In this document: positions 26,817-35,194 of the stretch, piece after piece
Layout of the letters: each line of letters starts with the position of its first letter
Numbering within the stretch: the stretch's first letter is position 1
NCBI GenBank assembly: GCA_934454525.1
Contig: CAKSFM010000004.1
Coordinates: 62,001-126,000 of the forward strand
DNA from: an uncultured Clostridia bacterium
Lineage (GTDB): Bacteria > Bacillota > Clostridia > UMGS1883
DNA: 64,000 bases
Direction: 5' to 3'
Translations under genes and position numbers: made by a program
The notes under the pieces: model-generated
What the model was told of the DNA's origin: nothing
The model's database searches: none
The model's input: the letters and a program-made list of their open reading frames with translations, nothing else

Positions 26817-27470
26817 TTAATATCCGAGATTTTCATTGACAAGAATAACCGTAATTCTGCCGGGTTTGCGCTGAAATCCGCTAATAAGATACTGCGCGCA
26901 GACTCTGTCGGGCGAAGTGCAGCCGTCTGTCATCTCTCCGTCCGCACCCATGCATTTTCCGGTTTCATGGCAGTATGTTTTGCAGGAGAGGCGCTGAGTA
27001 TTCGCAGGAGCTGCAATCGTTTTCACGCGCCTTACCGCATCGCCAAGATTCTGAACGATTTTGTTTTTCCCGACAATCATTATCACCTTGTCAGGTCCGA
27101 AGCTTATACAGGCAACGCGGTTTGCGTTGCCGTCAACATTGTAAAGCTCTCCGTTCTCGGTGACAGCGTTCGATGAGCAGAGATAAAAGTCTGCGCAGAA
27201 GCTTTTTCTGTAAAGTGCGGTCACATCATCCGTATTCATCCTGTCGAGATATTCATATTTACCGCTTCTGAGAATATTCCCCATTCCACATTCTTCAAGC
27301 GTCATCGAGCCGCCGCTTGCAACAAGCGCACCCTCATGCATGAGCGATTGCGCAATTTCACATGCCTGTGCACAGTTGTCCGCTATATATGCCGCAAATC
27401 TGTTTTTCTCAAGCGCTGCTTTTGTGCGTTCAAGCATTTTCATTGTTACGGTTTCCATATTTTTATTCAC
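26817..27470 (-). CDS. LUD-domain (lactate utilisation-like) protein
   Basis: A 217-residue stand-alone LUD domain protein. SGGSMTLEECGMGNILR, LCSSNAVTENGELYNVDGNA, RVACISFGPDKVIMIVGKNK and a Cys-rich tail (CKTYCHETGKCMG) fit the LutC/YkgG-like family common in clostridia. LutABC proteins oxidise lactate in other bacteria, but single LUD proteins have no proven activity, and no lutA or lutB lies here. The start is GTG with AGGAGG 9 nt upstream. Confidence 0.82.
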   Translation of the reverse strand: MNKNMETVTMKMLERTKAALEKNRFAAYIADNCAQACEIAQSLMHEGALVASGGSMTLEECGMGNILRSGKYEYLDRMNTDDVTALYRKSFCADFYLCSSNAVTENGELYNVDGNANRVACISFGPDKVIMIVGKNKIVQNLGDAVRRVKTIAAPANTQRLSCKTYCHETGKCMGADGEMTDGCTSPDRVCAQYLISGFQRKPGRITVILVNENLGY

Positions 27471-27510
27471 AGAAGTATACCTCCTTTAGACATATGAGTC
27501 TGTTATGCCT

Positions 27511-27780
27511 TTAATCATTATGTACGCTGCGGAACATATTTTCCGGCAGACTTGTTATTGAAACGCCAAGTTCGGAGCCTACCCTGTCAAGCTCCTTTGA
27601 AAGTTCTTCAAACGTGACCGTACTGTTTTCAAGGTCAACAAGAGAAATCATTGTAAAAAGATTTTGCATCAGCTTCTGCGAAATGTCGAGAATATTAATA
27701 TTCTTCTCATAAAACAAACCGCTCACTCTTGCTATTATACCCGTTTTGTCCTTTCCGACAACCGTAATTACCGCACGCAT
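27511..27780 (-). CDS. ACT domain protein (UPF0237-like)
   Basis: An 89-residue single ACT domain: AVITVVGKDKTGIIARVSGL and NINILDISQKLMQNLFTMI are characteristic of this stand-alone regulatory family. ACT domains bind amino acids or other small ligands. In clostridia it is often followed by a DUF711 gene, which is absent here. It lies 12 bp after rlmB. The ligand is not known. Confidence 0.88.
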   Translation of the reverse strand: MRAVITVVGKDKTGIIARVSGLFYEKNINILDISQKLMQNLFTMISLVDLENSTVTFEELSKELDRVGSELGVSITSLPENMFRSVHND

Positions 27781-27792
27781 TTAAAACACTCC

Positions 27793-28536
27793 TTAATTAT
27801 TATTTTGTCTGACTGCTTCGTATATAAATAATGCTGCCGCAACAGAAGCATTCAGCGAATTCACATTTCCTTTCATGGGAATTTTAACAACAAAGTCACA
27901 CTTATCAAGAATAAGGCGGCTTATGCCTTCTCCCTCCGAGCCTATAACAACTGCGGCTGCGCCCTTAAGATCAGCCTCATACAGCGTTCTGTCCCCCGAA
28001 GCGTCCGCTCCCGTTATCCAAACGCCGCGTTCCTTAAGCTCGTCAATTGTTTTTGCAAGATTTGCCGCGCGCACAACCGGTGTGTATTCCTCCGCACCTG
28101 CCGCAGCCTTGCAGCACGCCGCCGTCAGTCCGACGGAATCATGCTTCGGAATAATAACTCCGTGTGCACCGGCGCAGTTTGCGGTTCTGATAACCGAGCC
28201 GAGATTATGCGGATCACGCACCTTGTCAAGAATAACGATAAACGGTTTTTCACCTTTCTTTTCCGCATTATCGAAAATATCCTCCAGCTGAGCATATTCT
28301 GCTGCCGCGCACATTGCAATTATGCCCTGATGTGCTCCGGTTTCACTCATCTCGTCAAGCTTATGCGCATCTGTTTCCACAACAGAAATGCCCGACTGCC
28401 TTGCCTTTGCAAGTATCGGAATAATGCTTCCCCTCCGCGAACCCTTTTTTATATATATTTTATCTATCGGTCTGCCGCTTTTCAGAGCCTCAGCCACAGG
28501 ATTTCTCCCCTCAATTTTATCTGTTACCAATTCCAT
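27793..28536 (-). CDS. rlmB: 23S rRNA (guanosine-2'-O-)-methyltransferase, RlmB family
   Basis: SPOUT methyltransferase that methylates a 2'-OH in 23S rRNA. The N-terminal substrate-binding domain starts with IEGRNPVAEALKSGRPID. The knotted catalytic domain has ILDKVRDPHNLGSVIRTA, AVVIGSEGEGIS and IPMKGNVNSLNASVAAAL. The 247-residue length is normal. AAAGGAG lies 5 nt before the ATG at 28536. Some family members methylate tRNA instead (TrmH), so the exact target is likely but not certain. Confidence 0.92.
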   Translation of the reverse strand: MELVTDKIEGRNPVAEALKSGRPIDKIYIKKGSRRGSIIPILAKARQSGISVVETDAHKLDEMSETGAHQGIIAMCAAAEYAQLEDIFDNAEKKGEKPFIVILDKVRDPHNLGSVIRTANCAGAHGVIIPKHDSVGLTAACCKAAAGAEEYTPVVRAANLAKTIDELKERGVWITGADASGDRTLYEADLKGAAAVVIGSEGEGISRLILDKCDFVVKIPMKGNVNSLNASVAAALFIYEAVRQNNN

Positions 28537-28618
28537 GCAGACTCCTTTCCGTGTGCACGGACGCACCGCGCCCATTTAATATATTATAGCACACATTTTT
28601 CACGTTTTCCACACTTTT

Positions 28619-30688
28619 TTAGCGTTTAATTGTAAATTCTTTTCCGCTGCTCTCAAACTGCCCGTGTGCAATTTCATATAGTCTGCGCCTGCTTTCTCCA
28701 AGCGTATTCGGCGGAAGAATGTAATCTGCATTTATCTGTACGCCGCTTTCATATAATTCCGCAATATCCTGCGGCTGAAGCTGCCGCATATAAATGAGGC
28801 TTTCTTTTTCAAAATCCACTCTGAAAACCGCACTTTTTTCATATTCCTCCGTTACGTACGGATAACATATATACGCCCCGCCGAAGCTTTCCGTTTCGTC
28901 TTTTTCCAGCCATTCTACGCGAATCCCATACTTTTTCTCAGCCTTTTCAAGCTTTCCGGCAAGTTCAGCGCCATACAGCTGCTCAGGCATTATCAGTTTT
29001 TTGATTTTTCCTTTTGCCGCAAGATTTACCATTTCGTCAAAATTGTCTGCCGTCTGCACGGCGCAGTCATAGCTTTCCCTGCCTGCTTCCGTAAGATATT
29101 TTTCCGCATCGTAAGCGCTTTCGCAGTCTATAAGCATTATTCTGCTGTCCGGGAAGCGGATGACAGTGCTCCCTCCGGAACTATAATTCATTGAAGCAAC
29201 GCTTACCTCCGCACCTGGAAAAGCAATCGCGCATACTGCCGCATAAACCGCTGCCGCAATCACCGCTGCATACAGAACAGTTCTCCGTCTTTCGGGAACA
29301 AAAAATAAAAGCAGCATTACAGCATAATATGCGCATAAAGCAATAATGCTTATTCTTCCGACATGTACAGACGCCCCCGGAAGCGATGCAACAGCATATG
29401 AAACAGAAATTACTGCGCTGAGCGTGATTCGGCAGAGAAATGCCGACAGTGATGACAAAACCGGCACTGCCGACAGCAAAACGAATACCATTCCGCTCAC
29501 TATTGCCGCAGAAGCAAATAAAGATACCAGAATATTTGCCGCGAGCGAGTACAAAGCCGCTTCGCCGAAAACATAAGCCGACACAGGCAGAACCGTCAGC
29601 TGTGCTGACAAGGTAAGCGAAATTGCCTCTGCCGCAGACTTCGGACAAAACTTAAGCAGCGCGGCAAATTTGTTCTGCCACATTAATATCCCCAAAACCG
29701 ACAGAACAGAGAAAACAAACCCGATATTCATAATGACAAACGGATTGTATATACTCATTGTCAGAACGGAAACTGCGAGCGCCGTATATCCATCACGTTC
29801 ACGATAAAGCATATTTGCCGCCTGGTACACAATGCACATTATGCATGCGCGCGCAACAGACGCTCCGCCACCCGTCACAGCTGCGAAAAATACCGCTGCA
29901 ATTATCGCCGCAAATCCGCCCTTTCTTCCGCGGCCGAAAATCCCATAAATAAAATACATCAGAACTGCAAGCATAACGGATATGTGCATTCCCGAAACGG
30001 CGGCAATATGGCTCAATCCCGCATTTCTCATCGCAGCCGTCAGTTTGTCCGTCATATCTGCCTTGCTCCCTATTATCATTGCCTCAAACAGGGCGCGTTC
30101 ATCGCCCTTAAAGAATTGCCCGGAAACATCATTAATATATCTTCTGACGGCAAATGCCGCCCCTTTCACTCCCCCGCATGTAATTCCGAGCCTTTCGGCG
30201 GTGTCCGCATAGGCTGTGACAAAAATGTTCTGCCCTGCAAGATATTTGGCGTAGTCAAAGCTCCCGCCGTTTGAATACATCGGACTTTGAAGCGTCACTC
30301 TTGCAGCCGCATATTCGCCCGGTTTGAGCTTCGGACACTTTTCAATTGTGACGCGGAGCTTGAGTTTTCCGTACGGCGTGTCGGAAAGCGCCGTAAAAGT
30401 TCCGTCAGACGGCGGCTCGAGCACAAGCAGTCTGAGCGTTCTAATTGCTACGTCACAGCGGCGCGCGAGGTATGCGCGGTTTCTGTCTGCTGCGTTATAG
30501 CGCACAATCCCCAAAAGCACGGCAATGAAGACGAGCAAAACCGCAAATATTCCCTTTCTTCGTATAAAACAGGTATATACAGCTGTTAAAACTGCTGCAG
30601 CTGCAAGAATCGTCGTATCTGCTCCGCATGATGCAAAAATGATTCCGGCGATGAAGCATAATGCTGCTGCAACCGTAAATCTTTTCAT
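28619..30688 (-). CDS. comEC: ComEC/Rec2-family protein with degenerate C-terminal metallo-domain
   Basis: A 689-residue polytopic membrane protein. The competence channel domain is clear (SHIAAVSGMHISVMLAVLMY, followed by many helices). The C-terminal metallo-beta-lactamase-like domain (from about residue 500) keeps the fold start (VSVASMNYSSGGSTVIRFPD, then MLIDCES), but the SHxDxDHxGG metal motif is absent; the corresponding stretch reads DCAVQTADNFDEM. The presumed nuclease activity is therefore probably lost. ComEC imports single-stranded DNA during transformation; no comEA or other com gene is nearby. Confidence 0.85.
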   Translation of the reverse strand: MKRFTVAAALCFIAGIIFASCGADTTILAAAAVLTAVYTCFIRRKGIFAVLLVFIAVLLGIVRYNAADRNRAYLARRCDVAIRTLRLLVLEPPSDGTFTALSDTPYGKLKLRVTIEKCPKLKPGEYAAARVTLQSPMYSNGGSFDYAKYLAGQNIFVTAYADTAERLGITCGGVKGAAFAVRRYINDVSGQFFKGDERALFEAMIIGSKADMTDKLTAAMRNAGLSHIAAVSGMHISVMLAVLMYFIYGIFGRGRKGGFAAIIAAVFFAAVTGGGASVARACIMCIVYQAANMLYRERDGYTALAVSVLTMSIYNPFVIMNIGFVFSVLSVLGILMWQNKFAALLKFCPKSAAEAISLTLSAQLTVLPVSAYVFGEAALYSLAANILVSLFASAAIVSGMVFVLLSAVPVLSSLSAFLCRITLSAVISVSYAVASLPGASVHVGRISIIALCAYYAVMLLLFFVPERRRTVLYAAVIAAAVYAAVCAIAFPGAEVSVASMNYSSGGSTVIRFPDSRIMLIDCESAYDAEKYLTEAGRESYDCAVQTADNFDEMVNLAAKGKIKKLIMPEQLYGAELAGKLEKAEKKYGIRVEWLEKDETESFGGAYICYPYVTEEYEKSAVFRVDFEKESLIYMRQLQPQDIAELYESGVQINADYILPPNTLGESRRRLYEIAHGQFESSGKEFTIKR

Positions 30689-30712
30689 TGGTAATATCTC
30701 CCTTGAGAAGAA

Positions 30713-30750
30713 ATGCAGAGGCGTAAAAACCGCTTTTCACACCTCCGCAT
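30713..30750 (-). terminator. Intrinsic terminator after lysC
   Basis: On the minus strand an imperfect hairpin of about 17 pairs (ATGC base, then GAGG to CCTC with G-U pairs) lies 14 bp after the lysC stop and is followed by a pyrimidine-rich TTCTTCTC. It separates lysC from comEC. Confidence 0.65.
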
Positions 30751-30763
30751 CAAAAAGATTAAA

Positions 30764-31969
30764 TTAAAGATTGAACTTGCTGTGGATGGCGCGAACGGCG
30801 TTCTCCGCATCCTTGGCATTAATGAGAACGCTGACTCTTATTTCGCTTGTGGAAATCATCTGTATATTGATTCCCGCGTCATAAAGTGCCTCGAACATCA
30901 GCGCCGCAACGCCGGGATTCGATGTCATTCCCGCACCCACGATAGATACCTTTGAAACGTTTTCGTCATGTACAACCGATTCTGCCCCGATAAGGCTGTT
31001 ATTCTCATCGATTACCCGAAGTGCCGGTTCAAGGTCATCGCGCGAAACGGTGAAGCTTATGTCCTTGCTTCCGTCACGCCCGATAGACTGAAGAATAACG
31101 TCAACATTAATTTTTTTCTTGGCAAGAAGCGAGAAAATCTGAAAAGCTTTTCCGGGAGTGTCATGAATATTCACAAGCGCGATTCTCGCAATATCGTTGT
31201 CACGCGCAATTCCTCTTATTAACATTTTTTCCACTGTGTTTTCCTCCTTAACAATTGTGCCCGGAACCTTTTCAAAGCTCGAAAGCACTTCCATATTCAC
31301 ATTGAATTTTTTTGCAAGCTCAACGCTTCTGTTATGCAGAACGTTCGCGCCTGCCGATGCAAGTTCAAGCATTTCATCGTAAGTTATTTCGCTGAGCATT
31401 TTCGCATCGCTCACAATTCTCGGGTCAGCAGTATACACACCGCGCACATCGGTAAATATCTGGCACAAATCGGCGCCGAGAGCCGCCGCAATTGCTACCG
31501 CCGACGTGTCGCTTCCTCCGCGGCCGAGCGTTGTTATATCATCATATTTGTTTATACCCTGAAATCCTGCAACAATAACGATTTTGCGCTTATCAAGCTC
31601 GGTGTGGATTCTCTCGCCGACAACGCGTTTTATTCTTGCCTTTGAGTAATTGCTGTCTGTCTTTACCTCTGCCTGCCAGCCTGTAAGCGATATAACAGGT
31701 CTGCCGAGCTTTTCTATCGCCATTGCAAGCAGCGACATTGAAATCTGCTCTCCTGCCGAAAGCAGAACATCCATTTCCCGTTTTGAGGAATTCGGGTTAA
31801 TCTCCGCTGCCTTTTCCAAAAGATCATCCGTTGTATCGCCCTGCGCCGAAACAACAACCACAACATCGTTCCCATCGTCATATGTTTCCACAACACGGCG
31901 GGCAACATTAAACACCCTCTCCGCATTTGCAACGCTGCTGCCGCCAAATTTTTGAACTATCAAACCCAT
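30764..31969 (-). CDS. lysC: Aspartate kinase
   Basis: Phosphorylates aspartate, the first step to Lys, Thr and Met. The 401-residue monofunctional form has VQKFGGSSVANAERV, VVVSAQGDTTDDLL, LGRGGSDTSAVAIAAALGA and FTDVRGVYTADPR, followed by two C-terminal ACT domains (about 265-400; IARIALVNIHDTPGKAF and VSIVGAGMTSNPGVAALM). The ACT pair implies feedback by Lys and/or Thr. No lysine riboswitch fits in the 84-bp gap upstream. It is downstream of hom behind a terminator. Confidence 0.95.
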   Translation of the reverse strand: MGLIVQKFGGSSVANAERVFNVARRVVETYDDGNDVVVVVSAQGDTTDDLLEKAAEINPNSSKREMDVLLSAGEQISMSLLAMAIEKLGRPVISLTGWQAEVKTDSNYSKARIKRVVGERIHTELDKRKIVIVAGFQGINKYDDITTLGRGGSDTSAVAIAAALGADLCQIFTDVRGVYTADPRIVSDAKMLSEITYDEMLELASAGANVLHNRSVELAKKFNVNMEVLSSFEKVPGTIVKEENTVEKMLIRGIARDNDIARIALVNIHDTPGKAFQIFSLLAKKKINVDVILQSIGRDGSKDISFTVSRDDLEPALRVIDENNSLIGAESVVHDENVSKVSIVGAGMTSNPGVAALMFEALYDAGINIQMISTSEIRVSVLINAKDAENAVRAIHSKFNL

Positions 31970-32000
31970 GTATATTACCGTAACCTTTCTGTCCGCAGTT

Positions 32001-32042
32001 AAAACGGAGCGCGCCCCTGCCGCGGACCGGCAGAAGCTCCGT
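32001..32042 (-). terminator. Intrinsic terminator between hom and lysC
   Basis: On the minus strand ACGGAGC (32042-32036) pairs with GCTCCGT (32010-32004), with an inner CTGCCG/CGGCAG helix and a following TTTT. It lies 12 bp after the hom stop, so lysC may be transcribed partly by readthrough or from its own promoter. Confidence 0.75.
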
Positions 32043-32053
32043 AAATATTTTGA

Positions 32054-33253
32054 TTACCGGAAGATTCTCATTTTGGAAACTGCTCCGCCTATTTTCGCAA
32101 TCCGTTCATCAAGCTCCGCGCCGCTGATTTTCGGAGTAACAAAGCCATAATCAGTCAACCCGCGAATGATTTCAATTTCACCGAACTCGGCAGAAACGGC
32201 TGCGCGCTGCTCTTTTTTGATGCGGACAAAATATTTTGCCTTTCCGCTTCCGCATGAAAGCAGCTTCTCATTGCACCCTTTCCAAGCAAACTCTTTTCTG
32301 AATCCGGGATTTCTGACAATGTCCACAATATCTCCGACAACTGCGCTTGCAGTGGGCAGCTTTCCTGCGCCGCGTCCGTAAAACATCAGAGTGCCGCACA
32401 TATTTCCGCGCACCATAACCGCATTGAACACGTCCTCCACGCCCGACAGCGGACAGGATTTTTCAATCAGCATCGGCGAAACAGATGCGCTGACTTTTCC
32501 GTTTTCAATGCTTCCCATGCCCACAAGCTTTATCGTGCAGTTAAGCGCGGCGGCATATGCAACGTCCTCCTCGGTGAGATTTCTGATTCCCTTTGTGTAT
32601 ATCTCCTCACTGTCAACCTTTTTGCTTGTTGCAAGTGACATAAGAATTGCTATTTTGCGGCACGCATCGATTCCGTCCACATCAGCTGTCGGATCTTTCT
32701 CTGCATACCCAAGCTCCTGCGCTGTTTTAAGCGCCGTTTCAAAGCTTTGATTTTCCCCGAACATTTTTGTAAGGATATAATTTGTCGTTCCGTTCAGTAT
32801 ACCGGCAATTTCCGTAATATCGTTTGCGGCAATATCGTTTGCAATCGGGCGGATAATCGGGATTCCTCCCCCAACGCTTGCTTCGTAAAGATACCGCACA
32901 TTGTTTTTCCTTGCTATTTCAAAAAATTCATCGCCGTGTTTCGCAACAAGCTCTTTATTGCTTGTGACAACATTTTTTCCGCTTTCAAGCAGCGCCTTCG
33001 TATAATCATATGCAAACCGAACTCCGCCCATCGTTTCGGCAACAATGCTGATTTCGCCGTCACTGAGAATATCATCAAATTCTTTCGTAAATACCTCCTT
33101 TTGCTCATGCTCCGAAAAATCCCTGATATCGAGCACACGCTTCACACGGATATCCTCTCCCGTGTTTTTTTTCAGCACTGCGTTATTTCTTGTGATTATT
33201 TCATACACACCGCTTCCGACAACGCCGAATCCGATTATTGCAACATTTATCAT
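32054..33253 (-). CDS. hom: Homoserine dehydrogenase
   Basis: Reduces aspartate semialdehyde to homoserine with NAD(P)H. The 399-residue protein has the nucleotide-binding start VAIIGFGVVGSGVYEI, TSNKELVAKHGDEFFE, YEASVGGGIPIIRPI with catalytic residues, GILNGTTNYIL and DPTADVDGIDACRKIAIL, then a short C-terminal regulatory region. The ATG at 33253 follows GGAAGAGG. It sits 16 bp after the UPF0735 ACT gene, a frequent partnership. Confidence 0.94.
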   Translation of the reverse strand: MINVAIIGFGVVGSGVYEIITRNNAVLKKNTGEDIRVKRVLDIRDFSEHEQKEVFTKEFDDILSDGEISIVAETMGGVRFAYDYTKALLESGKNVVTSNKELVAKHGDEFFEIARKNNVRYLYEASVGGGIPIIRPIANDIAANDITEIAGILNGTTNYILTKMFGENQSFETALKTAQELGYAEKDPTADVDGIDACRKIAILMSLATSKKVDSEEIYTKGIRNLTEEDVAYAAALNCTIKLVGMGSIENGKVSASVSPMLIEKSCPLSGVEDVFNAVMVRGNMCGTLMFYGRGAGKLPTASAVVGDIVDIVRNPGFRKEFAWKGCNEKLLSCGSGKAKYFVRIKKEQRAAVSAEFGEIEIIRGLTDYGFVTPKISGAELDERIAKIGGAVSKMRIFR

Positions 33254-33269
33254 CCGAACCTCTTCCTCC

Positions 33270-33704
33270 CTATTGCTTTGCAAGTATAGTAACATTTCTC
33301 ACACCCGATGTTTTGTTAAGATGCGTTATCAGTTTATCCGTTCCGCAATGCATTCTCTCAGTCTGCACCGTCACGGTAATATTTGCAACGCCGTTTACCG
33401 GCACATTCTGATTAATTGTCAGAATATTGCAGCCGACATCGCTCACCACGGATAAAATTTCACTCAGAACGCCTTTTATATCGAGTGCCACAACAAGAAG
33501 CGTCAGAATACCCTGCATTTGGTTAAAAGGAAAAACGAAGTCCTTATATTTATAATACGCACTCCGTGAAACCTTTGCCATTGCCGCAGCGTCATTCACC
33601 GTTTCCGCCTTGCCCGAATCAAGCAGCTCCTTGACCAAAAGCACCTTGTGATAAACAGGGGGCAAAACCGACAAATCGGCAATTACAAGCTTCCGTTCTT
33701 CCAT
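33270..33704 (-). CDS. UPF0735 ACT domain protein (PheB-like)
   Basis: A 144-residue protein with an N-terminal helix-turn-helix-like region (AMAKVSRSAYYKYKDFVFPF, about residues 42-61) and a C-terminal ACT domain (LTLLVVALDIKGVLSEILSV and GCNILTINQNVPVNGVANI). The B. subtilis homologue PheB lies next to pheA; here the partner is hom. It is probably an amino-acid-sensing regulator of the aspartate family. The ATG at 33704 is used because the conserved MEERKLVIADLSVLP start begins there. Confidence 0.85.
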   Translation of the reverse strand: MEERKLVIADLSVLPPVYHKVLLVKELLDSGKAETVNDAAAMAKVSRSAYYKYKDFVFPFNQMQGILTLLVVALDIKGVLSEILSVVSDVGCNILTINQNVPVNGVANITVTVQTERMHCGTDKLITHLNKTSGVRNVTILAKQ

Positions 33705-33910
33705 TATGTCCACCACCCGCGCACATTTGTTTTTACAACAGTCATATAATAGCATTTTAACACCTGTTTGTCAATAAAATTATACCCTTTGCACCTTATT
33801 TTCATAAAAAAAATATTAATTCTACAAAAAATCGGGTGGAAATCGTGATAAACGTGTGTTATACTGATATTATAATTAATTTTTTCAGGATAGTAAGGCA
33901 GGCGATTTTA

Positions 33911-35050
33911 TTGAATAAAATTTCATCGGGGGCAGAATTCTCCGATAAACCCAGGCTGTTTTCGGACAAACCCGACCTGACGCTGCTGATATGCACATTC
34001 TTATGTGCCGCAATCGGAATACTGACGGTTAACAGCGCCTCGGCGTCACTTTCGGCGCACGGCAGATATATATTTATGCAGGCGACGGCAGCCGTTATCG
34101 GAATTTGTGCAATGACGGCAATAATTCTTTTCCGTTATACCAATCTGAAAAAAATAAAATACTTTATATTCGGAGCGGCAATTGCATTGCTCGCCACAGT
34201 GCTTATAATAGGAAAGCTTTCGCACGGAATGCAAGGCTGGATAAAAATCGGAGCATTTTCGTTTCAGCCGTCAGAGCCTGCAAAGCTCTGCTTCATAATA
34301 ACTCTCGCCGCTCACCTTTCGGAGGCGAAAGATACCCTCCGCAGCCCTAAAACGCTTTTGTTCCTGCTTTTGCACTTTCTTTGCTACACAATTCCCGTGC
34401 TGCTTCAGCCTGACTTCGGAACGGCGGCTGTATTCGGTGTTATCTTCATTTTCGAGCTGTTTTTTGCCGGAATTTCGCTTAAACTGCTCGGAATCACTTT
34501 CGGCGGTCTTGCCGCACTTTCGCCGATTGTGTGGTTCTTTCTGCGCGATTTTCAGAGAAAAAGAATAATCACACTGTTTCATCCCGAAAGCGATCCGCTC
34601 GGCAGCGGCTATCATGTTATCCAGTCAAAAATCGCTATCGGCAGCGGTCAGCTGACGGGGCGCGGATATATGCACGGGCCGCAAACGCAGTTCGGATATC
34701 TTCCTGAACGGCAGACTGACTTTGTTTTTTCTGTCATAGGGGAAGAATTCGGATTTATCGGCACAATAACGGTAACAGTTTTGCTGTTTATTATAATATA
34801 CCGCTGCTTTGAAAGCGCAAGAAGCAATTCCCACGACCCGTTCGGCTCGCTCATGTGCGCCGGAGTCGGCGCAATGCTGTTCTTCCATGTGGTTGAAAAT
34901 ATCGGTATGTGCATCGGTTTAATGCCCGTAACCGGAATACCTCTGCCGTTTATCAGCTATGGCGGCAGCAATCTTATCACCTGCTTTGCCTCCGTTGGTT
35001 TGGTGCAAAGCGTTACAATGCGCAGGCTGTCGGTTAAATTCAATATATAA
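33911..35050 (+). CDS. rodA: SEDS-family peptidoglycan polymerase, RodA/FtsW type
   Basis: A 379-residue membrane protein with about ten helices. GKLSHGMQGWIKIGAFSFQPSEPAK, read here as KLSHGMQGWIKIG and FSFQPSEPAK, QPDFGTA with the catalytic Asp, HPESDPLGSGYHVIQSKIAIGSG (split as YHVIQSKIAIGSG), ERQTDFVFSVIGEEFG and TGIPLPFISYGGSNL are SEDS hallmarks. It polymerises lipid II strands, probably with a class B PBP that is not in the window. The start is read as TTG 33911 with AAGGCAGG 8 nt upstream. RodA is more likely than FtsW on motif grounds, but not certain. Confidence 0.9.
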   Translation: MNKISSGAEFSDKPRLFSDKPDLTLLICTFLCAAIGILTVNSASASLSAHGRYIFMQATAAVIGICAMTAIILFRYTNLKKIKYFIFGAAIALLATVLIIGKLSHGMQGWIKIGAFSFQPSEPAKLCFIITLAAHLSEAKDTLRSPKTLLFLLLHFLCYTIPVLLQPDFGTAAVFGVIFIFELFFAGISLKLLGITFGGLAALSPIVWFFLRDFQRKRIITLFHPESDPLGSGYHVIQSKIAIGSGQLTGRGYMHGPQTQFGYLPERQTDFVFSVIGEEFGFIGTITVTVLLFIIIYRCFESARSNSHDPFGSLMCAGVGAMLFFHVVENIGMCIGLMPVTGIPLPFISYGGSNLITCFASVGLVQSVTMRRLSVKFNI

Positions 35051-35106
35051 CGAAAAAACGGCATATTTCTTATTTTTTCCGCCGGTAAAATATTTTACAA
35101 AAAATG

Positions 35107-35135
35107 TTGAAATATTGCTTTATTTGTGATAAAAT
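35107..35135 (+). promoter_or_regulatory. Promoter of putP
   Basis: TTGAAA (35107-35112), 17-bp spacer, TAAAAT (35130-35135). It lies about 60 bp upstream of the putP start and downstream of a 14-bp GTAAAATATTTTAC palindrome at 35087-35100 of unknown role. Confidence 0.7.
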
Positions 35136-35194
35136 AAATATATTATTTTGTTTTGAACGAAAATCGGTTCAAAATTTCACAAGGAGGAAATAAT

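Noticed and set aside
31970..32053. Lysine riboswitch ahead of lysC
   Set aside because: The 84-bp gap is too short for the lysine aptamer and is fully explained by the hom terminator.
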